Below, piece by piece: positions 7,686 through 15,028 of a stretch of 21,483 nucleotides of DNA. Source of the DNA: Chitinophagaceae bacterium UBA2789 (GTDB taxonomy: Bacteria > Bacteroidota > Bacteroidia > Chitinophagales > Chitinophagaceae); NCBI GenBank assembly GCA_002352145.1, contig DEHX01000095.1:3802-25284 (forward strand), written 5' to 3'. A program made the position numbers and the translations under genes. The notes beneath the pieces are model-generated. The model saw only the letters and a program-made list of their open reading frames with translations. It did no database searches and was not told where the DNA came from. Positions within the stretch are counted from its first letter, which is position 1. Each line of letters opens with the position of its first letter.

Positions 7686-10600
7686 GTGCCATCAGGATTT
7701 TTGTCTTTCTGCTATGCTGCTATGCATATGCATTACCGGGAGCTACACAGTCACCTGGCGAAAAGAAATTGTTTACAGCGCTACCTTCCTCTTATACCGG
7801 TGTAACCTTCCGGAACGATATTCATGAGGACAATAAGTTTTTCTATTACGATTATATGTATCTCTATAATGGTGCAGGTATAAGTATTGGTGATATTAAT
7901 AATGACGGGTTGCAGGACCTGTACTTTAGTTCCACAACAGGCTTTAATAAGCTTTTTCTCAATCTTGGCAACCTTCAGTTTAAAGACATTACTGAACAGG
8001 CCGGGGTAAACGGTGGCATGGGTATAAAGACCGGTGTAAATATGATTGACCTTAATACCGATGGCCTGCTTGATATCGTAGTTTCGAAAAGCGGCCCCTT
8101 TGATATTCAGTACCGGCAAAAGATCGTATACATCAATAACGGTAATCTAACATTTACTGACAGAGCAGCAGAATATGGGCTGAATGAGCCCGGTCATACT
8201 ACACAGACTTATTTCCTGGATTTTGACAGGGATGGTGATATGGATGCTTTTTTTGTAAACCACTCAATGGACTTCAACAACAACATGGTAGTAAATGCAA
8301 AAATAGAGAATGGCAAAATGGTGATGATTGATGATACTGCCAGGCAGTATGTTAGCTGCAGGTTATATGAAAACAGGAATGGCCATTTTACCGACATTAG
8401 TCAAAAGGCGGGTATTTCCACCAACTCCTTTGCCCTTAGCGCCTCTATTGCTGATATCAACAACGATGGCTGGCCTGATATTTATGTAGCAAATGATTTT
8501 AAGAAACCGGACTATCTATTTATCAACAACAAAAACGGTACGTTCTCTGATAAACTGACCGACTACTTTAAGCATATCAGCCAGGCATCTATGGGCTCCG
8601 ACATCGTTGATATCAACAATGATGGGCTTGAGGATGTTTTTGTACTGGATATGGCCTTTGAAGACCCGGTAAGACAAAAGAAATTATTTACACAACACCT
8701 TAACTACGACAAGTTTCACCTGGGAGTGCAGTTGGGGCTTTTTCATCAATACCCGCATAACGTCTTGCAGCTTAATAACGGCAATGGAACTTTCAGTGAG
8801 ATCGCTTATCATGCAGGGGTAGCGGAAACAGACTGGAGCTGGACTCCTCTTATTGCTGATTTTGATAATGATGGCTGGAAAGATATATATGTTAGCAATG
8901 GCTTAAAACGGGATGTAAACGACTGGGATTACAGGGGCTTTTTTATTGATTCAATTAAAAATTTAATTGCGAAGGGCATCAAAGTCGACATGGTACAATG
9001 GTTTAGCCAGATACCCTCTGTTCCCATTAAAAATTATTTCTTCCGCAATAATGGTTCACTACGCTTTGACAATTACACTGACAAATGGACTGATGAACCC
9101 GCATCTATTTCTAATGGCGCTGCTTATGCAGACCTTGATAACGACGGTGATCTCGATATTGTTGTGAACAATGTGGAAGGAGAGGCATTTGTTTTGAAAA
9201 ACAATCAGAACGAAATTAACCGATCAGGTTTTATCCGTTTTCGTTTATTAAAAGATAAGAATAATAAGCAGGAGGTTTACGGAGCAACTGTAAAGCTCAC
9301 TTTAAAAAATCAAAAAAGCCAGTTTCAGCGATATGAGCCACAGCGGGGTTATATGTCTTCCAACGAGCATTACCTTCATTTCGGAACAGGGAATGAAGCA
9401 TTTGTTGAAGAGGTTACGGTCGCTTTTCCATCCGGAAAAACACAAACTTTAAAAAATATCAGTTCCGGACAGGTTCTTACCCTATATGAAGAAGATGCTG
9501 CAGAACTCAGTAGCAATGAGAAAGTATCTTCTCCAGCACTGTTTGCCCCGGATAGCGAAAGAAAACGATTTAGCTATACTCACAAAGAAAATGACTTTAT
9601 CGACTTTAAAAGAGAGCCGCTTATCCCCTACAAGTGCAGCCGCAAAGGCCCCTTTTATGCCAAAGCAGATGTAAATGGTGATGGCCGTGAAGATATTTAC
9701 ATTGGTGGCGCTGCCGGTAGTGAAGGAGTGTTAATGCTTCAAAATGCAGATGGAAGTTTATCCAAAAAAAATCAGGCTTCTTTTGTTAACGACAAGAAAA
9801 TGGAAGATGGCGGTGCTGTATTTTTTGATGCAGACGGAGACATGGATTTGGATTTATATGTCGTCAGCGGAGGTTCAGAGTTTCCGGCTTCCAGCCCGTT
9901 ATACCAGGACAGGCTCTACATAAATGACGGGAAAGGAAATTTTACCCGTTCACTGACGGCATTACCCAGGGAAACAAATAATGGTTCTGTTGTTGTTGCT
10001 GCTGACATAGACGACGACGGGGATATGGATCTTTTTGTTGGCGGTGGCGTAATGCCAGGCAAGTTTCCCAGGCATGATAAAAATATAATACTGCAAAACA
10101 ACAGAGGTAAGTTCATAAATATTACAGACACCTTTGCACCCGAACTGGCTAATACAGGAATTGTAAATTATGCGGCATGGGGAGATATTGATGGTGATAA
10201 GAAAAATGAATTGGTAATAGCCGGAGAGTGGATGCCGGTAATGATCTTTAAAAGCAGCAATAACAAGCTAAACCAGGTTACTTCATACGTAACGATAAAC
10301 AGTCACAGCGGCAAAACAGAAAATATATCAATGGGCCAAATCAAAGGATGGTGGAATACAATTTTGCTGACCGATATTGATAAGGACGGAGACCTGGATA
10401 TACTGGCCGGTAACCGTGGTACCAACTCAAGAATAGTGGCCAAACTGGAGGAACCCTGTACCATATACGCCAAAGACTTTGACAATAACGGAAGTTACGA
10501 TGCTATCCTGGGTTACTATATCAGGGGAAAATGTTATCCCATGTATCACCGAGATCAGCTGATCGATCAAATGCCTTCTATGCGCAAAAAATTCTACCGG

Positions 10601-11044
10601 TATCATCTTTATGCAACTAAAACACTAGATGAAATTTTGAGTGAAGAACAAAAGAAGGGAATGGATATTTACACAACAACCTGCTTTGAATCAGGCATTT
10701 TTATTAATGAAGGAAATAACCATTTTCGGTTTGAAGAATTTCCTGAGCTGGCACAAATATCTACGATCAATGATATGATTGCAGACGATTTCGATAATGA
10801 CGGAAATATGGATATTATTATTGGCGGCAACTCATCCGATCCGGAAATCGGAACCGGAAGCTATGATGCTATGGCTGCCTTATTCCTGAAAGGAGATGGT
10901 AAAGGAAAATTGACGGTCAATACTTTATCTGGCTTGCCCAACAATGGGGAGATCAGAAGAATAATCAACTTCACTCAAAACAATTCGCTCATATTATTGA
11001 AAAATAATGAACCGGCTCAAGTCATTTTAAAGAAAGCAAACTAA
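7682..11044 (+). CDS. Secreted FG-GAP/VCBS repeat protein with ASPIC/UnbV domain (CRTAC1-like)
   Basis: A 1120-residue protein with a signal peptide (to about residue 22, ALPGATQ). I count 14 calcium-loop repeats of the type DxDxDGxxD. Seven lie before residue 510 (for example DINNDGLQD, DLNTDGLLD, DFDRDGDMD, DLDNDGDLD) and seven after 660 (DVNGDGRED to DFDNDGNMD, one degenerate: DIDGDKKNE). Between them, residues about 554-603 form an ASPIC/UnbV domain (QRGYMSSNEHYLHFG ... VAFPSGKTQTLKNISSGQVLTLYEE). This suggests two beta-propellers joined by the ASPIC domain, an extracellular calcium-stabilised binding or adhesion scaffold. Enzymatic activity is not indicated. It is coupled by a 4-base overlap to the haloperoxidase-like gene, so the two probably act together outside the cytoplasm. 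The stop is 2 bases from the convergent response-regulator stop, with no terminator between them. Confidence 0.92.
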   Translation: MSAIRIFVFLLCCYAYALPGATQSPGEKKLFTALPSSYTGVTFRNDIHEDNKFFYYDYMYLYNGAGISIGDINNDGLQDLYFSSTTGFNKLFLNLGNLQFKDITEQAGVNGGMGIKTGVNMIDLNTDGLLDIVVSKSGPFDIQYRQKIVYINNGNLTFTDRAAEYGLNEPGHTTQTYFLDFDRDGDMDAFFVNHSMDFNNNMVVNAKIENGKMVMIDDTARQYVSCRLYENRNGHFTDISQKAGISTNSFALSASIADINNDGWPDIYVANDFKKPDYLFINNKNGTFSDKLTDYFKHISQASMGSDIVDINNDGLEDVFVLDMAFEDPVRQKKLFTQHLNYDKFHLGVQLGLFHQYPHNVLQLNNGNGTFSEIAYHAGVAETDWSWTPLIADFDNDGWKDIYVSNGLKRDVNDWDYRGFFIDSIKNLIAKGIKVDMVQWFSQIPSVPIKNYFFRNNGSLRFDNYTDKWTDEPASISNGAAYADLDNDGDLDIVVNNVEGEAFVLKNNQNEINRSGFIRFRLLKDKNNKQEVYGATVKLTLKNQKSQFQRYEPQRGYMSSNEHYLHFGTGNEAFVEEVTVAFPSGKTQTLKNISSGQVLTLYEEDAAELSSNEKVSSPALFAPDSERKRFSYTHKENDFIDFKREPLIPYKCSRKGPFYAKADVNGDGREDIYIGGAAGSEGVLMLQNADGSLSKKNQASFVNDKKMEDGGAVFFDADGDMDLDLYVVSGGSEFPASSPLYQDRLYINDGKGNFTRSLTALPRETNNGSVVVAADIDDDGDMDLFVGGGVMPGKFPRHDKNIILQNNRGKFINITDTFAPELANTGIVNYAAWGDIDGDKKNELVIAGEWMPVMIFKSSNNKLNQVTSYVTINSHSGKTENISMGQIKGWWNTILLTDIDKDGDLDILAGNRGTNSRIVAKLEEPCTIYAKDFDNNGSYDAILGYYIRGKCYPMYHRDQLIDQMPSMRKKFYRYHLYATKTLDEILSEEQKKGMDIYTTTCFESGIFINEGNNHFRFEEFPELAQISTINDMIADDFDNDGNMDIIIGGNSSDPEIGTGSYDAMAALFLKGDGKGKLTVNTLSGLPNNGEIRRIINFTQNNSLILLKNNEPAQVILKKAN

Positions 11045-11046
11045 CC

Positions 11047-11736
11047 TCATCCGGTAACAAACCGATAGCCAATCCCTTTGATTGTAATAATTTCTAAAGA
11101 AGTATCTTCTTTCAGGTAGCTGCGTAATTTGGTAATGTAAACATCAAGGTTGCGGCTGTTAAAAAAAGAATCATTGCCCCAAAGCAGGTTGAGGATATCT
11201 TTCCGGTCAATGATCTTATCCCGGTTCTCATATAACAATTTCAGCAATTCGCTTTCACGGTAAGACAGTTTACGTTCCTCTTTCTCCCCTGCTAATACCT
11301 GCCTGTTCAGGTGAAAAGTGTATTTACCAATTGCTGTAGCCCCCCCGCTAATTTTTGTAGTGCCTTCCGACTTATTTCGCAAAAGGTTTTGTATCCGGAC
11401 AATAAGCTCTTCCATACTGAAGGGCTTTCGTATATAATCGTTACCGCCAAGTGTAAATCCCTTTACCACATCTTCTGTCTGTGTTTTGGCCGTTAAAAAT
11501 ATGATGGGAACATCCTCATTCAATTCTCTTATTTCATCAGCGATGGCAAAACCATCCTTATTGGGCAACATCACATCCAGGACACAGATATCAGGATTTG
11601 TTTTCTTGAACAAGTCAAGCACTTTGGCCCCGTCATCTTCCATGATCACTTCAAAGCCGCGGCATTCCAGGCTTTCCCTGACTATCTTACCCAGGAAAAG
11701 TTCATCCTCCACATATAATACTTTTACGTTTGTCAC
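11047..11736 (-). CDS. OmpR-family response regulator
   Basis: A 229-residue two-domain regulator. The receiver domain (1 to about 120) has the acidic pocket E10-D11, the phosphoacceptor D54 in VLDVMLP, the switch Thr in FLTAKT and the Lys in IRKPFS. The C-terminal winged helix (about 130-227) has LSYRESELLKLLYENRDKIIDRKDILNLLWG, the recognition-helix region RNLDVYITKLRSYLK and the closing wing IITIKGIGYRFV. The start is GTG inside GTGA, overlapping the kinase stop by 4 bases, so translation is coupled. It is the expected partner of the kinase. OmpR-type regulators bind direct repeats about one helical turn apart, which fits the TTAAC repeats upstream of the kinase, GLPGLI and barrel genes. 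That assignment is inference. Confidence 0.95.
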   Translation of the reverse strand: MTNVKVLYVEDELFLGKIVRESLECRGFEVIMEDDGAKVLDLFKKTNPDICVLDVMLPNKDGFAIADEIRELNEDVPIIFLTAKTQTEDVVKGFTLGGNDYIRKPFSMEELIVRIQNLLRNKSEGTTKISGGATAIGKYTFHLNRQVLAGEKEERKLSYRESELLKLLYENRDKIIDRKDILNLLWGNDSFFNSRNLDVYITKLRSYLKEDTSLEIITIKGIGYRFVTG

Positions 11737-13205
11737 GATATTTGTTTTGGTAAATGAATGGTAAATGTGACCCCTTCCCCTTCGTTATTATAAACATCTA
11801 TAGTTCCTTTATGCTGCAGAATGACCCTTGCAGCATAACTTAGACCCAATCCATATCCCTTTGCATTATGCGTATCTCCATGAGGTACCCGGAAAAACTT
11901 ATCAAATATTTTGTCTGTATACGCTGGTGGAATGCCAATTCCGTTATCTGTTACGCTAAATATAACCTGCTGATCTGTTCCCATAATCCGGATATCGATC
12001 ACCGGTTTTCCTTTACTGTACTTCAGGGCATTATCCAGCAGGTTGAAAACAACGCTTAACAAATGAAGCCTGTCTCCCTGCAAACCTGTTTCGCCTTTCG
12101 CAGTTACACTCACTGCTGCATTCTTCTTTTCCAGCTGAAGTTTTAAGGAAGAAACCACTTCGTCTGTTATCTCCTTCATATTAACCAGCTCATACTTCAG
12201 GTCAATCTCTTTCTTTTCAAACATGGATAACTTCAGTACTTTATCTACCAGCAAACTCAGTCGCTGTAACTCATTGGAAGAAATATCCAGGTATTCTTTG
12301 GTACGTTGGGGATCCTGCATCGCATTAAAATTCCGTAATGCCTCAATAGCTACACCAACTGTTGCAATGGGCGTCTTTAATTCATGAGTGATATTGCTGA
12401 TAAATTCGTTTTTCAATTCTGCCAGTCTTCTTTGTTTTAGCAAGTTACGGTATAGCAAAAAGAAGGACAGTATTGTAATCCCCAATAATAGTATTGAAAA
12501 TAATATCGGTTGGGTAATCCGTTTCATCAGGTAGGGAAATGTGTTACCCAGTTCTAGCTTATAAGTAACAGGGTTGGCCAGCCCGATTGTTACCTCATTT
12601 AACGTTGACGCTTCTGTCGAAGAAGTATCTGCTCTGGTTATCGAAAAGGGAATATTTATTTTTTCTTCAGCCAATGCCCGCCGGTAAGCAGAGTCGACTT
12701 CCGCTACCTTCAACGAATCTTGTAAAGAATCCACCCCGTATAATAGATTGAACACTTTATCCCTGCCCGGGGCTTCTGGCGGTAGTGGGGGTCGGTCAAG
12801 ACCTTGAGAGTCCTTTGTTACACTCATTGTGCTATTATTGAGTGTAATAATTGTACGACCTTTTGTTACATGTTTAAGCGAATCCTTGAGCTTGTCTTTT
12901 ATTACATTGATAGTAGATACTATTTCCTGGCGGGGGGCAACTTTAACTTTCAAGTGCTCTTCGCCGTCATTTGCCATAAATACCCTCACCGTAGGCTTGC
13001 CGCTCTTGCCTTCCCAATTTATGCCGTCTAGCTTCAATTTGGCCATCTGTAACCGCAGTACCGCTTCCCGGAAAGCCATCTCTGTTTTAATATTCAGTGA
13101 TTTTTTCTCCCGTTCATAGGTTTGCCGGAGCCAATACAACTGAAAGCCGGTGATGCCGATAATGGCAACAATCATTAATATGGCTAACCAGCGAAGACGG
13201 TTCAT
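11733..13205 (-). CDS. Sensor histidine kinase
   Basis: A 490-residue inner-membrane kinase. TM1 spans about residues 6-25 (LAILMIVAIIGITGFQLYWL) and TM2 about 233-253 (ILFSILLLGITILSFFLLY), enclosing a periplasmic sensor region of about 205 residues with no domain I can name. The cytoplasmic part has the H-box ITHELKTP with phospho-His274, the N-box NLLDNALKYS, G1 DNGIGIP and G2 GYGLGLS. No HAMP or PAS domain is apparent between TM2 and the dimerisation helix. It is cotranscribed with, and overlaps, the response regulator. It is divergent from the GLPGLI gene across a 137-base region holding perfect -7 elements for both directions, which suggests that the system monitors the envelope component encoded beside it. 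Confidence 0.95.
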   Translation of the reverse strand: MNRLRWLAILMIVAIIGITGFQLYWLRQTYEREKKSLNIKTEMAFREAVLRLQMAKLKLDGINWEGKSGKPTVRVFMANDGEEHLKVKVAPRQEIVSTINVIKDKLKDSLKHVTKGRTIITLNNSTMSVTKDSQGLDRPPLPPEAPGRDKVFNLLYGVDSLQDSLKVAEVDSAYRRALAEEKINIPFSITRADTSSTEASTLNEVTIGLANPVTYKLELGNTFPYLMKRITQPILFSILLLGITILSFFLLYRNLLKQRRLAELKNEFISNITHELKTPIATVGVAIEALRNFNAMQDPQRTKEYLDISSNELQRLSLLVDKVLKLSMFEKKEIDLKYELVNMKEITDEVVSSLKLQLEKKNAAVSVTAKGETGLQGDRLHLLSVVFNLLDNALKYSKGKPVIDIRIMGTDQQVIFSVTDNGIGIPPAYTDKIFDKFFRVPHGDTHNAKGYGLGLSYAARVILQHKGTIDVYNNEGEGVTFTIHLPKQIS

Positions 13206-13222
13206 ACAATTTGTTTACAGAA

Positions 13223-13230
13223 CAAATGTA
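13223..13230 (-). promoter_or_regulatory. -7 promoter element of the kinase/regulator operon
   Basis: On the minus strand this reads TACATTTG, a perfect match to TAnnTTTG, 17 bases upstream of the kinase ATG. No -33 TTG is seen at the usual distance. The TTAACC direct repeat lies 30-45 bases upstream, a normal position for an activator, which hints at autoregulation. Confidence 0.5.
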
Positions 13231-13259
13231 AATCAATACTGGCGGTAGTTTCAGGGCCA

Positions 13260-13295
13260 TTAACCTTTATTAACCTAAAAGAAAGGTGGCTTAAC
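13260..13295 (+). promoter_or_regulatory. Candidate response-regulator site: TTAAC repeats upstream of the GLPGLI gene
   Basis: TTAACC at 13260-13265 and 13270-13275 form a direct repeat with a 10-base period (TTAACCTTTATTAACC). A third TTAAC stands at 13291-13295, 31 bases from the first, which is three helical turns. The third copy covers the place where a -33 element would lie for the -7 element at 13318. The same arrangement and distances recur upstream of the barrel gene (17933 down to 17898). Tandem half-sites one turn apart are the usual target of OmpR-family regulators, and one is encoded next door. Confidence 0.6.
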
Positions 13296-13317
13296 TTATC
13301 TTGCCTGTTTCCATATA

Positions 13318-13325
13318 TAGTTTTG
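13318..13325 (+). promoter_or_regulatory. -7 promoter element of the GLPGLI gene
   Basis: TAGTTTTG is a perfect match to TAnnTTTG, 17 bases before the ATG at 13343. No -33 TTG is at the usual distance; a TTAAC half-site is there instead, as expected for an activator-dependent promoter. The gap from the TTAACC pair to this element (42 bases) is identical to the gap upstream of the barrel gene. Confidence 0.6.
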
Positions 13326-13342
13326 TTGAAAACATCTAAACA

Positions 13343-14149
13343 ATGAAGAAATATCTCCTTACTGCTTTTGGCATACTTGGTTTATTGGCATTACAAGCAC
13401 AGACCAGCCAGGGAAAAGTAATCTATGACCGCACTGTAAAACTGCAGTTCAGCTTTGCCGGTATGCCCGGTGGTATGGAACAACAGATGCCTACCAGCCG
13501 TACTGATAAGTATGAACTAATCTTCGGCAATAACCAAAGCCTATGGAAACAGGCTGAAAATGATAATACGGACGATGGGGGTGCCTTTCAAACTGAAGGG
13601 GGAGCACAGATAAGAATGATCGTAGCCGGGAGTAATGATGTACTCTATACCAACCTCGAATCCGGTAAGAAAACAGAACGCAGGGAGTTAATGGATAAAA
13701 ATTTTATCGTGGATGATACAATCGCCAAACTAAAGTGGAAAATGACCGGTGAAACAAAAACAATCCTTGGTCATAACTGTATGAAGGCAACTGCAACCCG
13801 TACCAGCAAAAGAACGATAATGAACATGGATAATGGTGTAATGGAAAGAAAAGAAGTAGATGATACGGCTGCAATTGTTGCCTGGTTTGCTACCGATATT
13901 CCCGTTTCTGCCGGACCTTCAGAATTTCAAGGACAATTACCTGGCTTGATATTGGAGTTGGATGTAAAAGATGGTACACAACTATTTAAAGCCGTGAGTA
14001 TTTCAGAAAAAGCAGATTTAGCTGAAATTAAAGAACCAACCGGTAAAAAAAGATATACTGCTGCCGAATTCAAAGAAGAAAGAGAAAAAATGCTGAAGGA
14101 AATGAACCAGAATAATGGCGGAGGAAGAAGAGTTATCCGCATGAACTGA
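13343..14149 (+). CDS. GLPGLI family protein
   Basis: A 268-residue exported protein with a signal peptide of about 20 residues (ending LLALQAQ). The mature start GKVIYDRTVKLQ and the signature Q198-LPGLILELD-206 place it in the GLPGLI family (TIGR01200), a Bacteroidota-specific exported family of unknown function. A Met-rich stretch lies near the N-terminus (M41, M45, M49). The C-terminus is a charged helix (FKEEREKMLKEMNQ) followed by a tail NNGGGRRVIRMN that resembles the tail of the first barrel protein. The gene has its own -7 promoter element, upstream TTAAC repeats and a downstream terminator, so it is a single-gene unit divergent from the kinase. A role as envelope or periplasmic partner of the barrel proteins is inferred from shared control and shared tails. 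Confidence 0.9.
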   Translation: MKKYLLTAFGILGLLALQAQTSQGKVIYDRTVKLQFSFAGMPGGMEQQMPTSRTDKYELIFGNNQSLWKQAENDNTDDGGAFQTEGGAQIRMIVAGSNDVLYTNLESGKKTERRELMDKNFIVDDTIAKLKWKMTGETKTILGHNCMKATATRTSKRTIMNMDNGVMERKEVDDTAAIVAWFATDIPVSAGPSEFQGQLPGLILELDVKDGTQLFKAVSISEKADLAEIKEPTGKKRYTAAEFKEEREKMLKEMNQNNGGGRRVIRMN

Positions 14150-14165
14150 TAATATTAATGCTTTC

Positions 14166-14201
14166 AAAAATAACCGTTCTGCACCTGCAGTGCGGTTTTT
14201 T
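14166..14201 (+). terminator. Intrinsic terminator after the GLPGLI gene
   Basis: AACCG (14172-14176) pairs with CGGTT (14193-14197), and CTGCA (14179-14183) with TGCAG (14186-14190) around a 2-base loop, with a small internal mismatch. The outer A-run can pair with the T-run that follows (14196-14201). It begins 16 bases after the GLPGLI stop. Confidence 0.65.
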
Positions 14202-14225
14202 ATTGCCCAAGGCCATTGCATTATT

Positions 14226-14233
14226 TATCTTTA
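14226..14233 (+). promoter_or_regulatory. Possible -7 element directly before the nucleotidyltransferase gene
   Basis: TATCTTTA matches five of the six fixed positions of TAnnTTTG, with a TTG at 14203-14205. It ends only 5 bases before the ATG at 14239. If it is the promoter, the transcript would be leaderless or nearly so. A terminator separates this gene from the one before it, so some promoter in this gap is needed. Confidence 0.3.
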
Positions 14234-14238
14234 GTTAA

Positions 14239-15018
14239 ATGATACAGAAAGATTTTGCATATATGGCAGCGGAGATAGTGAGTAATGATCCGAATGTAGT
14301 GGGGCTGGCTGTTGCAGGTTCATGGATCACCAATGAACTGGATGAGTATTCTGACCTTGATCTGATTTTGGTAACCAAAGAAAAAGTCAGCAATGACAAA
14401 GAAAAAATGATAGCCTATGCCAAAACCATTGGTAATATCATTTCCGGCTTTACCGGGGAACATGTAGGGGAGCCACGGTTGTTGATCTGCCTCTATGATG
14501 ACCCCTTACTGCATGTAGATATCAAGTTTCTTACGCTGGAAGAATTTCGAAACAGAATTGAGAACCCTGTTGTACTTTTTGAAAGGGATAATCTTCTTAC
14601 CAATATCATACAGTCTACCAGGGCTGAGTGGCCACAACCTGATTTTCAGTGGATCGAAGACCGGTTCTGGACATGGGTGCATTATGCCTGTATGAAAATC
14701 GGCCGGGGTGAACTGATGGAAGCTTATGACTTTCTCTCTTTTTTGCGCCAAACGGTATTCTCTCCCCTGATGCAGGTAAAAAACAACAAAAAGGTTCGTG
14801 GCCTTAGAAGAGTGGAAACACAACTCAATCTCTCCGACCTGGAGAATTTGAAAATAACCATTGCACAGTATAACAAAGCATCCATTATCAAAGCACTGGA
14901 CAACTCGATCAGTATTTACAAATCACTTCGCAGAAAATTATTTCCTGCAACTATTACCCTGCAGGAAAAAGCAGAAAAGAGAAGCCTTGAATATTTTAAA
15001 CAAATTAAGAAGGCCTAA
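14239..15018 (+). CDS. Nucleotidyltransferase-domain protein
   Basis: A 259-residue soluble protein. The N-terminal half has the Pol-beta/NTP_transf_2 signature G27-S28 ... D39-L-D41 (VAGSWITNELDEYSDLDLILV), with a third strand acidic candidate in HVDIKFLTLEEF. The C-terminal half is helical (WTWVHYACMKIGRGELMEAYDFLSFLRQTVF, then a basic segment KNNKKVRGLRRVE), the arrangement seen in aminoglycoside- and lincosamide-type nucleotidyltransferases. Such enzymes move a nucleoside monophosphate to a small molecule, RNA or protein; the acceptor here is unknown and a resistance role is not shown. It stands between the GLPGLI terminator and the convergent barrel gene, whose stop is 10 bases away with no terminator between them. 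It may simply be an interposed housekeeping or accessory gene. Confidence 0.8.
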   Translation: MIQKDFAYMAAEIVSNDPNVVGLAVAGSWITNELDEYSDLDLILVTKEKVSNDKEKMIAYAKTIGNIISGFTGEHVGEPRLLICLYDDPLLHVDIKFLTLEEFRNRIENPVVLFERDNLLTNIIQSTRAEWPQPDFQWIEDRFWTWVHYACMKIGRGELMEAYDFLSFLRQTVFSPLMQVKNNKKVRGLRRVETQLNLSDLENLKITIAQYNKASIIKALDNSISIYKSLRRKLFPATITLQEKAEKRSLEYFKQIKKA

Positions 15019-15028
15019 AGAAAATGTT

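Noticed and set aside
14239..15018. Calling the nucleotidyltransferase an aminoglycoside resistance enzyme
   Set aside because: The GS...DxD signature is shared by many acceptor classes and nothing else in the sequence or context indicates an antibiotic substrate.
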